A stretch of DNA of 64,000 bases from positions 1 to 64,000 of IMG/VR virus record IMGVR_UViG_3300042691_049879, one strand, 5' to 3'. This document shows positions 47,313-56,228 of the stretch, one piece after another (positions within the stretch are counted from its first letter, which is position 1; the number at the start of each line of letters is the position of its first letter). The DNA comes from a virus. Both the position numbers and the translations under genes were made by a program. The notes below the pieces were generated by a model, which saw only the letters and a program-made list of their open reading frames with translations, was not told where the DNA came from and made no database searches.

Positions 47313-48013
47313 TCTGCTATTGGCTTTAGTGTATATATTCTTCCTCCTATTTTTACTTTATTTTTTCCAACAATCTCAGCCTTTTTAACGTTATTAGATT
47401 CAACTATTATGCCTCCTTCTTTTTTAGAAAATTCTAATAAAACTTTCTTTATCATTTCTTTAGAGATATCTCTTGCTATTTCACTAATTCTTTCATTAAG
47501 TTCTGCTTCGGTAAGAGTTAGGCCTATACCTTCTTTGCTGTAATTAAAATTTTCATTCTGTAATTCATTTTGTCTTTCGTGTAATCTTTGTTGAAGCCTT
47601 GCTCTAGTGTCAACGTTTGAAGGGCCAAAATCAGACACTTCAGAATGACTTTGTGTATAATTACTTGTTGAACTTTGATTATCGCCAAACAACATATCTT
47701 CATACATTTTTGCTTGTGAATTTTTTGGTGCAAAAGATTCTAACTTAGGCGCTGACTTTGTCGCATTACTTGAATTGTTAGAAGGTTTTGGCACTGGCAT
47801 ATTTGATGGTGTATGAGAAACGTTTTCTGATTTTTCAATGAAAGATTGAAAATTGCCTTTTAATGCACCATTTCTTATCTGGTCCATTTTGCTGGCCATT
47901 TCTGGATTTTTTATTGGCGCTTGTGGTGATTGAATTGGCTTTAGCGGAACAGGTATTCCCATCTTCTCAAACCTTTCAAGCATTTCTTTTTTTGAACTTC
48001 CTTTATCACTCAT
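47309..48013 (-). CDS. virion-like low-complexity protein, 234 aa
   Basis: The N-terminal two-thirds is proline/serine/asparagine-rich and probably disordered (PVPLKPIQSPQAPIKNP). The C-terminal 70 residues form a helix with LTEAELNERISEIARDISKE and a short beta hairpin (KKAEIVGKNKVKIGGRIYTL). This end matches the tail of small conserved phage proteins placed near head or tail genes. Function is not known. Confidence 0.5.
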   Translation of the reverse strand: MSDKGSSKKEMLERFEKMGIPVPLKPIQSPQAPIKNPEMASKMDQIRNGALKGNFQSFIEKSENVSHTPSNMPVPKPSNNSSNATKSAPKLESFAPKNSQAKMYEDMLFGDNQSSTSNYTQSHSEVSDFGPSNVDTRARLQQRLHERQNELQNENFNYSKEGIGLTLTEAELNERISEIARDISKEMIKKVLLEFSKKEGGIIVESNNVKKAEIVGKNKVKIGGRIYTLKPIAE

Positions 48014-48341
48014 AATCTTCTTTTATTATTGTAATGTCTTTAACTATCCAATCATAAATAGTTCTAATCTTATTATTTTGTATCAATTCTTCAAACTTTT
48101 CTATTTCATTTTCGTACATTTCAGCCTTTATAGTAAGTATATCGCCTATTCTGCCATATTTTCTGAATTTTATTTTATCATTAATGCTTTCGAACATTAT
48201 TTCCTTAAATTCAATGTAACTCTGCTGTTCTAAATCTTGATACTTGACTGAGAAACCGTAAAATTCCTCGAATTCATTTATTGAGCCGTGATACGACAAA
48301 TCTATTAATACCTCTTTAGTGTTCTTTCTGTTTGCTTTCAT
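48006..48341 (-). CDS. orphan protein, 111 aa
   Basis: Not recognised. Mixed alpha/beta: ALIDLSYHGSINEFEEFYGF near the start and IRTIYDWIVKDITIIKEDYE at the end. It overlaps its neighbours on both sides (8 and 26 bases), typical of this compact run. Confidence 0.5.
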   Translation of the reverse strand: MKANRKNTKEVLIDLSYHGSINEFEEFYGFSVKYQDLEQQSYIEFKEIMFESINDKIKFRKYGRIGDILTIKAEMYENEIEKFEELIQNNKIRTIYDWIVKDITIIKEDYE

Positions 48342-48618
48342 ATAAATATATTTCTACTTTTTCTGTTATTTCATCCCACCAAGCATAGTATTTGGGATAA
48401 ATATTATTTTCGTTTATAAAGAATTTTTTAATATCTTTTTCTGGATTTGTTTTTTTAAATTTACTGCTTAGTTTATTTATTTCTTTTTGGATTTCCTCAT
48501 CATAAGTTTCTATTTCCAATAAATCATTTTTAGAGTTATTAAAATCATTTAATAACCATTTTTTTATCTCATAACCAAATTCTTTTTGGTTTTTTAATAT
48601 TTCTTTTCTTGTGTGCAT
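48316..48618 (-). CDS. orphan protein, 100 aa
   Basis: Not recognised. Charged helix at the N-terminus (HTRKEILKNQKEFGYEIKKW), and an aromatic end (YAWWDEITEKVEIYLYESKQ). First gene of the minus-strand run 44690-48618, overlapping the next gene by 26 bases. Confidence 0.5.
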   Translation of the reverse strand: MHTRKEILKNQKEFGYEIKKWLLNDFNNSKNDLLEIETYDEEIQKEINKLSSKFKKTNPEKDIKKFFINENNIYPKYYAWWDEITEKVEIYLYESKQKEH

Positions 48619-48676
48619 TGATATAACAATTTAAACAAAACAAACTAAAAGTAAAGTTTATTAATATTTATATTAA

Positions 48677-49057
48677 ATGACTTATTTAAATAGTATGAAT
48701 TTATCAGAATCGTACAAAAAAAGACTCAAATTTCTATCAGGATTAATTGAAGAATCTTCAAATAAAAATGAATATGAATATCAACTAAGAGATATTGGTG
48801 GAGATGTTTTTTATAAAAGAAAAAAAGGTGAAAAAAAATGGTTATTTACTGACGAAGTTGATTTTTATAAAAATTCAAAAAAAGGAAATATAGTAAAATG
48901 GGAAAAATCTGAAAAACCCAAAAAAAATGAGACTTCACAAAACTTAAATTATAAAAAAGATATTTTAAAAATATATAAATCTTATTACGAAAACCTATCT
49001 CCTTCTGATTTTAAAATAAAAATTGATGGCGATTCTATAATTATAAAAATAAAGTAA
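48677..49057 (+). CDS. suspected head-packaged protein, class II leader, 126 aa
   Basis: The leader NLSESYKKRLKFLSGLIEES is a clear class II motif. Residues 25-70 hold a beta segment (YQLRDIGGDVFYKRKKGEKK) and the C-terminus is beta-like. ATATTTAT begins 13 bases before the ATG. The TAA overlaps the ATG of the next gene. Confidence 0.55.
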   Translation: MTYLNSMNLSESYKKRLKFLSGLIEESSNKNEYEYQLRDIGGDVFYKRKKGEKKWLFTDEVDFYKNSKKGNIVKWEKSEKPKKNETSQNLNYKKDILKIYKSYYENLSPSDFKIKIDGDSIIIKIK

Positions 49058-49548
49058 TGTTTTTAAGTGAAGAATATAAAAATAGAATAGCAAAACTTTC
49101 TGGACTAATAGTGTGCGACAACTGTTATCACAGTTGGCAAAAGGAGAAAGGAGATGCTGACCCACATCTTTGTCATGTTTGTGGCTATGATTCTGAAAAA
49201 GAAAAGTTCAGAATTGAAGATTTAAAAAATTGGATGATAAAAAAATATGGTAAATTAGTAAATGAAAATATTGGTCCAGGCCCTAGTGATGTAGTCCCCA
49301 TGTCTAACGTTTACATTGATATGTTTAATCAAAAGTTTAATTCAAAAGACTTTAGTTATGAATATGACCCAGAAAATGGAAAGTTCTATGGAGAGGAAGA
49401 ATATGATTTAAAAAACCCAGTTTCATATTCAGATAATAATGATGAAATGTCTGACGAAAACGACTTAAACAAAGAGGAAATAAAGGATATAGATAAAAAA
49501 TATAAAAAAATAAAGAAATCTATGAACTGGAAGGGCTTCCTTCGTTAA
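49057..49548 (+). CDS. zinc-ribbon protein with class II leader, 163 aa
   Basis: The leader FLSEEYKNRIAKLSGLI is class II. It is followed at once by a four-cysteine zinc ribbon: CDNCYHSWQKEKGDADPHLC then HVCGYD (about 18-45). The C-terminal half is acidic. Similar leader-plus-ribbon proteins occur in marine T4-like phages to my recollection. Translation is coupled to 48677-49057 (TAATG). Its 3' end overlaps the convergent Cas4-like gene by 29 bases. Confidence 0.6.
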   Translation: MFLSEEYKNRIAKLSGLIVCDNCYHSWQKEKGDADPHLCHVCGYDSEKEKFRIEDLKNWMIKKYGKLVNENIGPGPSDVVPMSNVYIDMFNQKFNSKDFSYEYDPENGKFYGEEEYDLKNPVSYSDNNDEMSDENDLNKEEIKDIDKKYKKIKKSMNWKGFLR

Positions 49549-50401
49549 TCCTTTTAATGAAATTGTCAAAATCTTCTTTTTTGTTGTTACATAAATTTAT
49601 ATTATCCTTAAATGGACAATAAATACAAGATTTTTTATTATTGCTAAGTTTTGCTTTATTGAAAACTTTTCTGATAAATATATCTCTTGTAACTTTTGCC
49701 AAATCTTCTAAGCATTCTTCAAGTTCTTTTTCGTCAGTTTCTATTTCAACATTTTGTAATTTTCCAAAGCCTGCATTATGATTGTTTTTTTCTTTAAACC
49801 TACTCAATATAACATATTTACATTCTATTTCTTCCAATGGTATTCCTTTTTGTTTGCTATAGAAATATTTATAAAATTTCATTTGAGTTAAAAGGACCTT
49901 GTCTTCTTTTTTATTTTCTATATCCCATTCATATGTTGAAGTTTTCCAGTCTATTATAATATATTTTTTTGTTTTCTTGTTCTTAAGAATTAAATCTATA
50001 AATCCAACAAAACAATAATTTTTATATAATTTCTCATTTATTGTATATTCTGCCCCTATATATATGTATTTTTTAGACAATTTTTCAGTAGGTATTAATT
50101 TTAATATCTCTTTTCCTTGTTCTAAAAATTCTTCTACATTATTGTAATCTGGGAGGCCTTTTAGTTTATTAAAACATTTTTGTCTAAAAATAAATTCAAA
50201 CTCTTTTATTCTTTCTTCTTCATTAAATTCATGCTCAAAACTTTTTTGTAATACAGAATGAATTGCATCTCCAAAACATGAATTTATTGTTGGTATGCTT
50301 TCCTGAACATTTAATATACTTTCCAGTAAATATCTATGCCCACATTCTTTATATAAAGAATAATGAGAATAACTTATTTTAATTTTTTCTTTTTTATACA
50401 T
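49520..50401 (-). CDS. Cas4/RecB-like PD-(D/E)XK exonuclease with Fe-S cysteines, 293 aa
   Basis: DNA nuclease of the RecB/Cas4 family. Motifs: SYSHYSLYKECGHRYLLES near the N-terminus with the first cysteine, GDAIHSVLQ, YIIIDWKTSTYEW (the D..xK core, about 148-160), QMKFYKYFYS, and a C-terminal triple cysteine CIYCPFKDNINLC (about 263-275) that with the first would hold a 4Fe-4S cluster. No cas1/cas2 or CRISPR array nearby, so a role in phage recombination or DNA end processing is likely. It has its own host-type promoter. Confidence 0.8.
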   Translation of the reverse strand: MYKKEKIKISYSHYSLYKECGHRYLLESILNVQESIPTINSCFGDAIHSVLQKSFEHEFNEEERIKEFEFIFRQKCFNKLKGLPDYNNVEEFLEQGKEILKLIPTEKLSKKYIYIGAEYTINEKLYKNYCFVGFIDLILKNKKTKKYIIIDWKTSTYEWDIENKKEDKVLLTQMKFYKYFYSKQKGIPLEEIECKYVILSRFKEKNNHNAGFGKLQNVEIETDEKELEECLEDLAKVTRDIFIRKVFNKAKLSNNKKSCIYCPFKDNINLCNNKKEDFDNFIKRINEGSPSSS

Positions 50402-50412
50402 AATATAATATG

Positions 50413-50443
50413 CAAAAGTAGTGTTTTAAAAACAAAAAACAAA
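50413..50443 (-). promoter_or_regulatory. Bacteroidetes-type promoter of Cas4-like gene
   Basis: The minus strand has TTTG (50440-50443), 19 nt, TACTTTTG (50413-50420), 12 bases before the start codon. Confidence 0.65.
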
Positions 50444-50475
50444 ACTATTTATAAAAGATTAATAAACACTAAAAT

Positions 50476-51099
50476 ATGCTTAGAGAATTAATTAGAGAAA
50501 CTCTTGAATGTGAATTAAACGAAATTATGATTCTTAAAGAATCAAGAGACATTATTAGTGAAGAATTGTGCTATCACCTAGATAACAATTTAAGCCTTTC
50601 AAATACAGCATTTAGATACGGTTCTGAAAAACATTTAGATTTAATAAATGAAATAAGAGAATTACACAATGACAATTTAATTGTTCTTTGTGAAGATGAT
50701 GAAGAAATAGTAAAAACTGACGCTGGAGAGAGAGCTTTGTACGAAGGCAGAATGGTATCTTTAGATTTACCATTTGAAGAATATGAAGAAGATATTAATG
50801 AAGCAGAATATAAAGGAAAAAAAGTTCAATTAGGAAAACCTAAAAGAGGTGGTTCTAAGAAATTTTATGTTTATGTAAGAAATCCAAAAACAAAAAAAAT
50901 AATGAAAGTGTCTTTTGGGGCAAAATCTGGCGGCGGCAATTTAGCTGTTAAACTTAGAGACCCAAAAGCTAGAAAGAGATTTGCTGATAGACATAATTGT
51001 GAACAAAAAAATGACAAAACAAAACCAGGATATTGGGCTTGTAGACTTCCTAGATATGCAAAGTCTTTAGGTTTGTCTGGTGGTGGAACATGGTGGTAA
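50476..51099 (+). CDS. conserved phage head-associated protein (family recognised), 207 aa
   Basis: The leader LRELIRETLECELNEIMILK is class I-like with an LNE step. The C-terminal domain (about 120-207) contains GGSKKFYVYVRNPKTKKIMK, VSFGAKSGG, DPKARKRFADRH and YWACRLPRYAKSLGLSG. I recognise this as a conserved domain in many T4-like marine phages, often near head genes; function is unproven. Together with the next two + genes it forms one unit. Confidence 0.65.
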   Translation: MLRELIRETLECELNEIMILKESRDIISEELCYHLDNNLSLSNTAFRYGSEKHLDLINEIRELHNDNLIVLCEDDEEIVKTDAGERALYEGRMVSLDLPFEEYEEDINEAEYKGKKVQLGKPKRGGSKKFYVYVRNPKTKKIMKVSFGAKSGGGNLAVKLRDPKARKRFADRHNCEQKNDKTKPGYWACRLPRYAKSLGLSGGGTWW

Positions 51100-51103
51100 A
51101 ATT

Positions 51104-52141
51104 ATGGAAGAAAAAGAATATATAAGGTCAATTATAAGCGAACTTTTTAAGTCAACATACAATAGGGCTGCGGCAAAAGCTGTAGAAAATGGAGATGAAG
51201 AGTTGGCTATTAAATTTTTAACTCATTCAAATGAGATGGGAATAGAAGATGATGCATCAATAAATTCTATTTATTTTAATGTTGTTATTGATAAGCCTTA
51301 TAAAGAAGATGTTGACGGAAATTTAGTTTATAGAACATTTTCAAACAATATTAATGAAAATGAACTTGTATGGCATAGAGACAAAGAAGATAGAATAATA
51401 TTTCCTTTGCATGAAACTGATTGGAAATTTCAGTTTGATGATGAGTTGCCAATTGAAATTACGCCAGATAATCCAATTTTTATAGAATCTGAAAGATTTC
51501 ATAGATTAATAAAAGGTTCTGATGAATTAGAGTTAGAAATTTATAAGACCAATTTAGAAGATGAAGAAAACATTCAAACTATAATTTCTGAAACTTTACA
51601 ATTATTTTTAGAAAAAAGAGGAAAAAGCTCAAGAACAAAAAAGGGAAGGAAAGTTCCAGGAAAATATTTGACTGCTAAATCTGCAGAAAAAAGGTCTCAA
51701 ATGAAAAAAGAAATTGATAAATTTGCTGACAAACATCATTCTGACCCTGAAGCATATACCAAACAATGGCAGGCTGATAAAGGCCAAAAAACAAAAGAAA
51801 GTGAAGCTACTAAGGCTTACAAAAAAATGTTTGGTGAAGATTTAGATTTTTCAAATCAATATAACGACTTGATGGAAGAATCAAGCTCTAAAAACAATAA
51901 AGGATTAAAAAACAAATCAAAAGCATCTGGTATACCTTATTATATTTTAAAACAAGTTTATAATAGAGGAATGGCAGCTTGGAGAACTGGACATAGGCCT
52001 GGTGTGGCTCAAAATCAATGGGCTATGGGTAGAGTTAATAGTTTTATTACTGGTTCTGGCGGTTCAAGAAAAGCTGATTCTGATTTATGGAAAAAAGCAA
52101 AGGCCTCAAAAGACAAAAAAAGAAAATCAAATAAAAAATAA
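51104..52141 (+). CDS. conserved phage protein, 345 aa
   Basis: ATG 51104 is preferred over 51080, which would lie inside the preceding gene. Leader EEKEYIRSIISELFKSTY, class I-like. A second leader-like helix (IQTIISETLQLFLEKRG) and a lysine-rich segment lie mid-protein. The C-terminus (GIPYYILKQVYNRGMAAWRT, GHRPGVAQNQWAMGRVNSFI) is a domain I recognise from many tailed phages, function unknown. It ends in TAATG, coupling to the next gene. Confidence 0.65.
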   Translation: MEEKEYIRSIISELFKSTYNRAAAKAVENGDEELAIKFLTHSNEMGIEDDASINSIYFNVVIDKPYKEDVDGNLVYRTFSNNINENELVWHRDKEDRIIFPLHETDWKFQFDDELPIEITPDNPIFIESERFHRLIKGSDELELEIYKTNLEDEENIQTIISETLQLFLEKRGKSSRTKKGRKVPGKYLTAKSAEKRSQMKKEIDKFADKHHSDPEAYTKQWQADKGQKTKESEATKAYKKMFGEDLDFSNQYNDLMEESSSKNNKGLKNKSKASGIPYYILKQVYNRGMAAWRTGHRPGVAQNQWAMGRVNSFITGSGGSRKADSDLWKKAKASKDKKRKSNKK

Positions 52142-52788
52142 TGTTGTTATCAGAGTCTTATAAAAAAAGATTAAAAGAATTAGCAGGTTTAATTAATGAA
52201 GCTGATAATGACCCTTTTTCTGGCAGTTCAGAAAGAGAAGTTTTTAACATGGATTTAATGACTCAAGCAATCTTGCAAGGAAGAGAAGTTGGGATTTTAT
52301 ATAAAGGAGACAAAATGAAAGCTCCTTCTGGGAAATATAGGATAATTTATCCTGTTGCTATGGGTCTTTCTCATGCTGGGAATAGGGTTATTAGAGCGAT
52401 TCATAAACTTGGTCAATCTGAATCAAAAGCTTTAGAAACTGGTATTCGTAGTGCTGAAGCAAAAAACGAATGGAGACTTTTTAAGGCTGACAATATAAAA
52501 GGAATGTGGTTTACTGGTAATTTTTTTGATTTTGTTCCTAGTGATTATAATGCCAACGACAAAGGAATGAGTTCTGTTGAGGTAAATTTCAATTCTACAA
52601 AAGCTAAGAAATATCAGCAAGAATTTATTAATAATCAAAAAGAAGAAGAGAGAAAAGCTAAAGTTACTAGGTTTGTTGAAAAAAATGAAAGAGACTTAGA
52701 GCAGCCTTATAAAAATCCAGAAACTAGAATTGGAGACAATGAAGAAAATGTGCCCCCAATCCCAGATAATGATTCTGAATTAGATTAA
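52141..52788 (+). CDS. suspected head-packaged protein, class II leader, 215 aa
   Basis: The leader LLSESYKKRLKELAGLINEA is the cleanest class II motif in the window. The body contains LMTQAILQGREVGILYKGDK and GMSSVEVNFNSTKAKKYQQE, which fits a WYL/KOW-like DNA-mimic or structural domain but is not recognised with confidence. It ends convergently within the stop of the SbcD-SbcC fusion. Confidence 0.55.
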   Translation: MLLSESYKKRLKELAGLINEADNDPFSGSSEREVFNMDLMTQAILQGREVGILYKGDKMKAPSGKYRIIYPVAMGLSHAGNRVIRAIHKLGQSESKALETGIRSAEAKNEWRLFKADNIKGMWFTGNFFDFVPSDYNANDKGMSSVEVNFNSTKAKKYQQEFINNQKEEERKAKVTRFVEKNERDLEQPYKNPETRIGDNEENVPPIPDNDSELD

Positions 52789-55700
52789 TTTTGAACATCA
52801 AATACGGAAACTCCAGCATTTGGATTTTCCAATAACTGTTCTTCAGTTAATCCTTTTTTACTTTTTGATACTTGTATTATATTATCTACAAAGTCTTTAA
52901 TTTCATTTTTATGAGTAATAATCCAAGTGTTTCTATATTTACCTCTTAAATAAGAAAAAACAGAATGCATTGCCATCGATAGGTCATCATCCAAAGAGCC
53001 AAAGCCTTCATCTATTATGCAAAGAGATGGTTTTGTTAATGAGCTCACAAAGTGCAAAGAATCTCTAATTGCAACACTTCCTATAAACTTTTGCGCCCCA
53101 GAACCCATAGACATTGGTAGAGCATCTTTTTCCATAGAATTAAAATAGAAAAACTCTTTAATATCTCCATTTGGTTTTATTGTTAATTCAATTTTAAAAT
53201 CAACCAAATCCCTTAAGATTGAATTTATCTTTTGATTTATTAAAGGCAACTTTTTTCTAATTATTCTAGCTGGTATCCCATCTCTATGTACTGCTTGCAA
53301 ATAGATTGCATACTTACCATAAGCCTCTTCTGCACTCTTTATGGAGTTAAGTTTTTCATTAAAGTTATCTATGTTGTTTTCGGAAACTTTTATAGAACTT
53401 TTTGAATCAGTTAATTTTTCATTTAATTGATTAAGTCTTAATTTACATCCTTTCTTTTCAAATTCATATCCTTTAATTTCTTCGTTTATTTTGTTGTTTT
53501 CAATTATAGAAGATTGATTTGAATCTATTATTTTTATTTCTTTATTTATTTTTTCTATTTCTGATTCATTTGAAATAACTTTTTTCCTGTTTCCTTCTAG
53601 TTTTATACTATTTGTTTCTACATTTAAATTATGTTTTTTTATCTCTTCTATACTATTAGAAATCTCAAGCTGTCTTTTAAGTTCTTCTATCAAAATCTTT
53701 TTTTCTTGTAAGACATTTTTTAGTGAGCCTAACTTTACTTCATTTTTGTCATAATTAGAATTATGAGTTTGCACATTTTTTGCTATAACCAAATTATCTT
53801 TCTCTAACTTTAATGCTTCTTCACCTCTTTTTATGTCATCTGTACATTTTTTTTCTAAATCTGGATTCGCTGCTTGCTCAACATTACCACAAGTAGGACA
53901 TTTTTTTCCTTTTGAAATTAATAATTTATCTTTTAATGAAGTTATTGCATTTTCTATGTCGTTAATCTTTTTACTTATAGCTTCAACATCTTTCTCTTCT
54001 TTTTTAGGATTATCTTTAATCCACTTTTCTAAAGTTACATATTCGTTTTTATTTGAATCAAAAAGTAATCTTTCTGAAGATAGTTTTTTCTCTATTTCAG
54101 AGTAATTTAAACCGCCATTATCTGGGAGTTCTTTTTTAAAGTTTTTAGATAGCCATTCTTCAAGTTCACCTATTTCTTTGTTTAAGGTTGAATTGTTTTC
54201 TTCTAATACTTTTATTGCTTTTTGTGCACTTTCTTTATCTTTATAAGTGGTTCCTTCTACTTTTATTATTTTTTTTGTTAATTCTAAAATCCTACTTTCA
54301 TTAATGTCTAGCTCTTTTTCTACTTCTATTTTTTCTTTTTGATAGGACTCTATTAAATCTTGATTTTCCTTTATTGATTTATTTTGCGATTCTATTTCTT
54401 CTTCTATATCTTTTGGATTTCCTAAAACTTTTTGTCTAGACTTAATATCGTTAAATATTTTTTTAGCATATTCATATCTGTCCCTAAAAATTTCAAGACC
54501 TAAATATTTATTTATTAAATCATTTTTAGGTTGTTGACTCATATCTAAAAAGTTTCCTTCTCCACCCTGCGCTTGAAGTACTGTCTTTGTAAAATCTTCA
54601 AAAGTACCTATAGATTCTACTATTATATTGCTTTTTTCCTTCTTTTCTGTAGCGGCTTTTTCTGAATCAACATTTTCCCACTTAATAATACCATCTTCTT
54701 TTTTTATTTCTTTTTTATATTCAACACCATAAGAAACATCACTTGTTCCATCTTTTTTCGTTTTAACTTTTATCGTTCTTTCGATATAATATCTTTGAGA
54801 GTCAATAGTCAAATATATTCTACCACCAGCAGTATCGCTTCCTGTATACATATTTACCAACTTATTAGATTCTCCATCTCCAAGTATTTTTCTATATGCT
54901 ATCCAAATAAATGCTCTTATTAAATTAGTTTTCCCATTGAAGTTTTTACCAAAAATACCAGTTATACCATTTAGATTATTAAAGTCAAATTCAATTTGTT
55001 TATTTGGAAAGCTAAACAAGTTCCAAACGACTAACTTATCGAGAAACCATTTTTTCCCTTTTATTGAAGAATAGTTTAATTCTTTGTCTATATTTTTAGC
55101 CAACTCAATAACTTCTTCAACATTTTCATAGTCGCTACTTTCAACGAATTCTTTTAATAATTTTTCAAACTCTTCAGAATTAGAATAATCCGTTGAATCA
55201 TCTATATCTAATCCATTAATTTCATCATTTTTGCCTATAAATTTACTATCAACACTTATTGTTTGACAGCCATATTTATTTTTTATTAACTTTTCTATTT
55301 GTCTTTCTTTTTCTAAAGAATAATCTTCTTCAAAACATTCCCAAACAACTTCAACTTTTGTCTTTTTTGGGTCATTTGACACTTTTAATTCTTCAATTCT
55401 TTCTTCTACTATTTCTCCTCTAGATATGTAAATTTTTGAAAACCCATAATCATTTTCAATAAATCTTCTCTCAAAAGAATTGTTTTTTAGATTCCAAGTT
55501 ATATAACCTTTCTCTAAAGATTCTCCAAACCCTTGTTGAATCAAACTTCCAGGATAAGCAACATTGTCTACAGTTGAATTTTTTGTTTTAAAAAATTGAT
55601 GTTCATGAATGTCTCCCAACATTACTATATCAAAATTATTAAAAGAAGACAAATTCATTAATCCTTCTCCTTTTAATTCATAACCGTTATCACCCCTACA

Positions 55701-56228
55701 ACCATAAACTGGCCCATGATATAATGCTATATATTTTTTCTTTTGTTCTTTCTTTGATAAAGTTAATATTTCATCGTCCAAACAAGAATAAACACCATAA
55801 ACTATATTCTCCTCTACTTCATAAAATCCACTATGTAAATAAAAATAAACTCCATGACCAACACCTTCATGTTTTGGCATTTCTTTAGCGTTTTTTTCAA
55901 CAATATAACCATCGCTTATTAAATCAATTATTGGCTCTATAGAATTGCCTTGGTCAAGAGACTGTAAATTTAAATCATGATTACCTAATATAATGTCCAC
56001 TGGTGCTATCTTAGATAATTCCTTTAAAAACCATCCAGCTAATTGAATTGCTTTTGGTGATAATGTAATTTTTATATGAAAAACATCACCAGTTATAGAA
56101 ATTCTTCTTGGCTTAATTTCTTTTAAGTCATTTATAGTTCTTTGAAATACAGTTTTGTATTCATCGTGTCTACTTCCATATCTTATGTGTATATCAGAAA
56201 GTTGTGCTATAATATCATTATTTTTCAT
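52785..56228 (-). CDS. SbcD-SbcC (Mre11-Rad50, gp47-gp46) fusion, 1147 aa
   Basis: Nuclease plus ATPase for DNA end processing, replication and host DNA degradation. The N-terminal phosphoesterase has LSDIHIRYGS (about 10-19), ITGDVFHIK, LGNHDLNLQ, LYHGPVYG and GDIHEHQF (about 205). The SbcC part has Walker A GIFGKNFNGKTNLIR (about 416-430), long coiled coils, the zinc hook CPTCGN (near 778), a signature-like MGSGAQKFIG, and Walker B CIIDEGFGSLDD (near 1070). In T4 and E. coli these are two proteins; here one chain. Its ATG overlaps the primase stop. Confidence 0.88.
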   Translation of the reverse strand: MKNNDIIAQLSDIHIRYGSRHDEYKTVFQRTINDLKEIKPRRISITGDVFHIKITLSPKAIQLAGWFLKELSKIAPVDIILGNHDLNLQSLDQGNSIEPIIDLISDGYIVEKNAKEMPKHEGVGHGVYFYLHSGFYEVEENIVYGVYSCLDDEILTLSKKEQKKKYIALYHGPVYGCRGDNGYELKGEGLMNLSSFNNFDIVMLGDIHEHQFFKTKNSTVDNVAYPGSLIQQGFGESLEKGYITWNLKNNSFERRFIENDYGFSKIYISRGEIVEERIEELKVSNDPKKTKVEVVWECFEEDYSLEKERQIEKLIKNKYGCQTISVDSKFIGKNDEINGLDIDDSTDYSNSEEFEKLLKEFVESSDYENVEEVIELAKNIDKELNYSSIKGKKWFLDKLVVWNLFSFPNKQIEFDFNNLNGITGIFGKNFNGKTNLIRAFIWIAYRKILGDGESNKLVNMYTGSDTAGGRIYLTIDSQRYYIERTIKVKTKKDGTSDVSYGVEYKKEIKKEDGIIKWENVDSEKAATEKKEKSNIIVESIGTFEDFTKTVLQAQGGEGNFLDMSQQPKNDLINKYLGLEIFRDRYEYAKKIFNDIKSRQKVLGNPKDIEEEIESQNKSIKENQDLIESYQKEKIEVEKELDINESRILELTKKIIKVEGTTYKDKESAQKAIKVLEENNSTLNKEIGELEEWLSKNFKKELPDNGGLNYSEIEKKLSSERLLFDSNKNEYVTLEKWIKDNPKKEEKDVEAISKKINDIENAITSLKDKLLISKGKKCPTCGNVEQAANPDLEKKCTDDIKRGEEALKLEKDNLVIAKNVQTHNSNYDKNEVKLGSLKNVLQEKKILIEELKRQLEISNSIEEIKKHNLNVETNSIKLEGNRKKVISNESEIEKINKEIKIIDSNQSSIIENNKINEEIKGYEFEKKGCKLRLNQLNEKLTDSKSSIKVSENNIDNFNEKLNSIKSAEEAYGKYAIYLQAVHRDGIPARIIRKKLPLINQKINSILRDLVDFKIELTIKPNGDIKEFFYFNSMEKDALPMSMGSGAQKFIGSVAIRDSLHFVSSLTKPSLCIIDEGFGSLDDDLSMAMHSVFSYLRGKYRNTWIITHKNEIKDFVDNIIQVSKSKKGLTEEQLLENPNAGVSVFDVQN

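Noticed and set aside
49520-50401. CRISPR adaptation module because of the Cas4-like nuclease
   Set aside because: No cas1, cas2 or repeat array nearby; stand-alone Cas4-like nucleases are common in phages.
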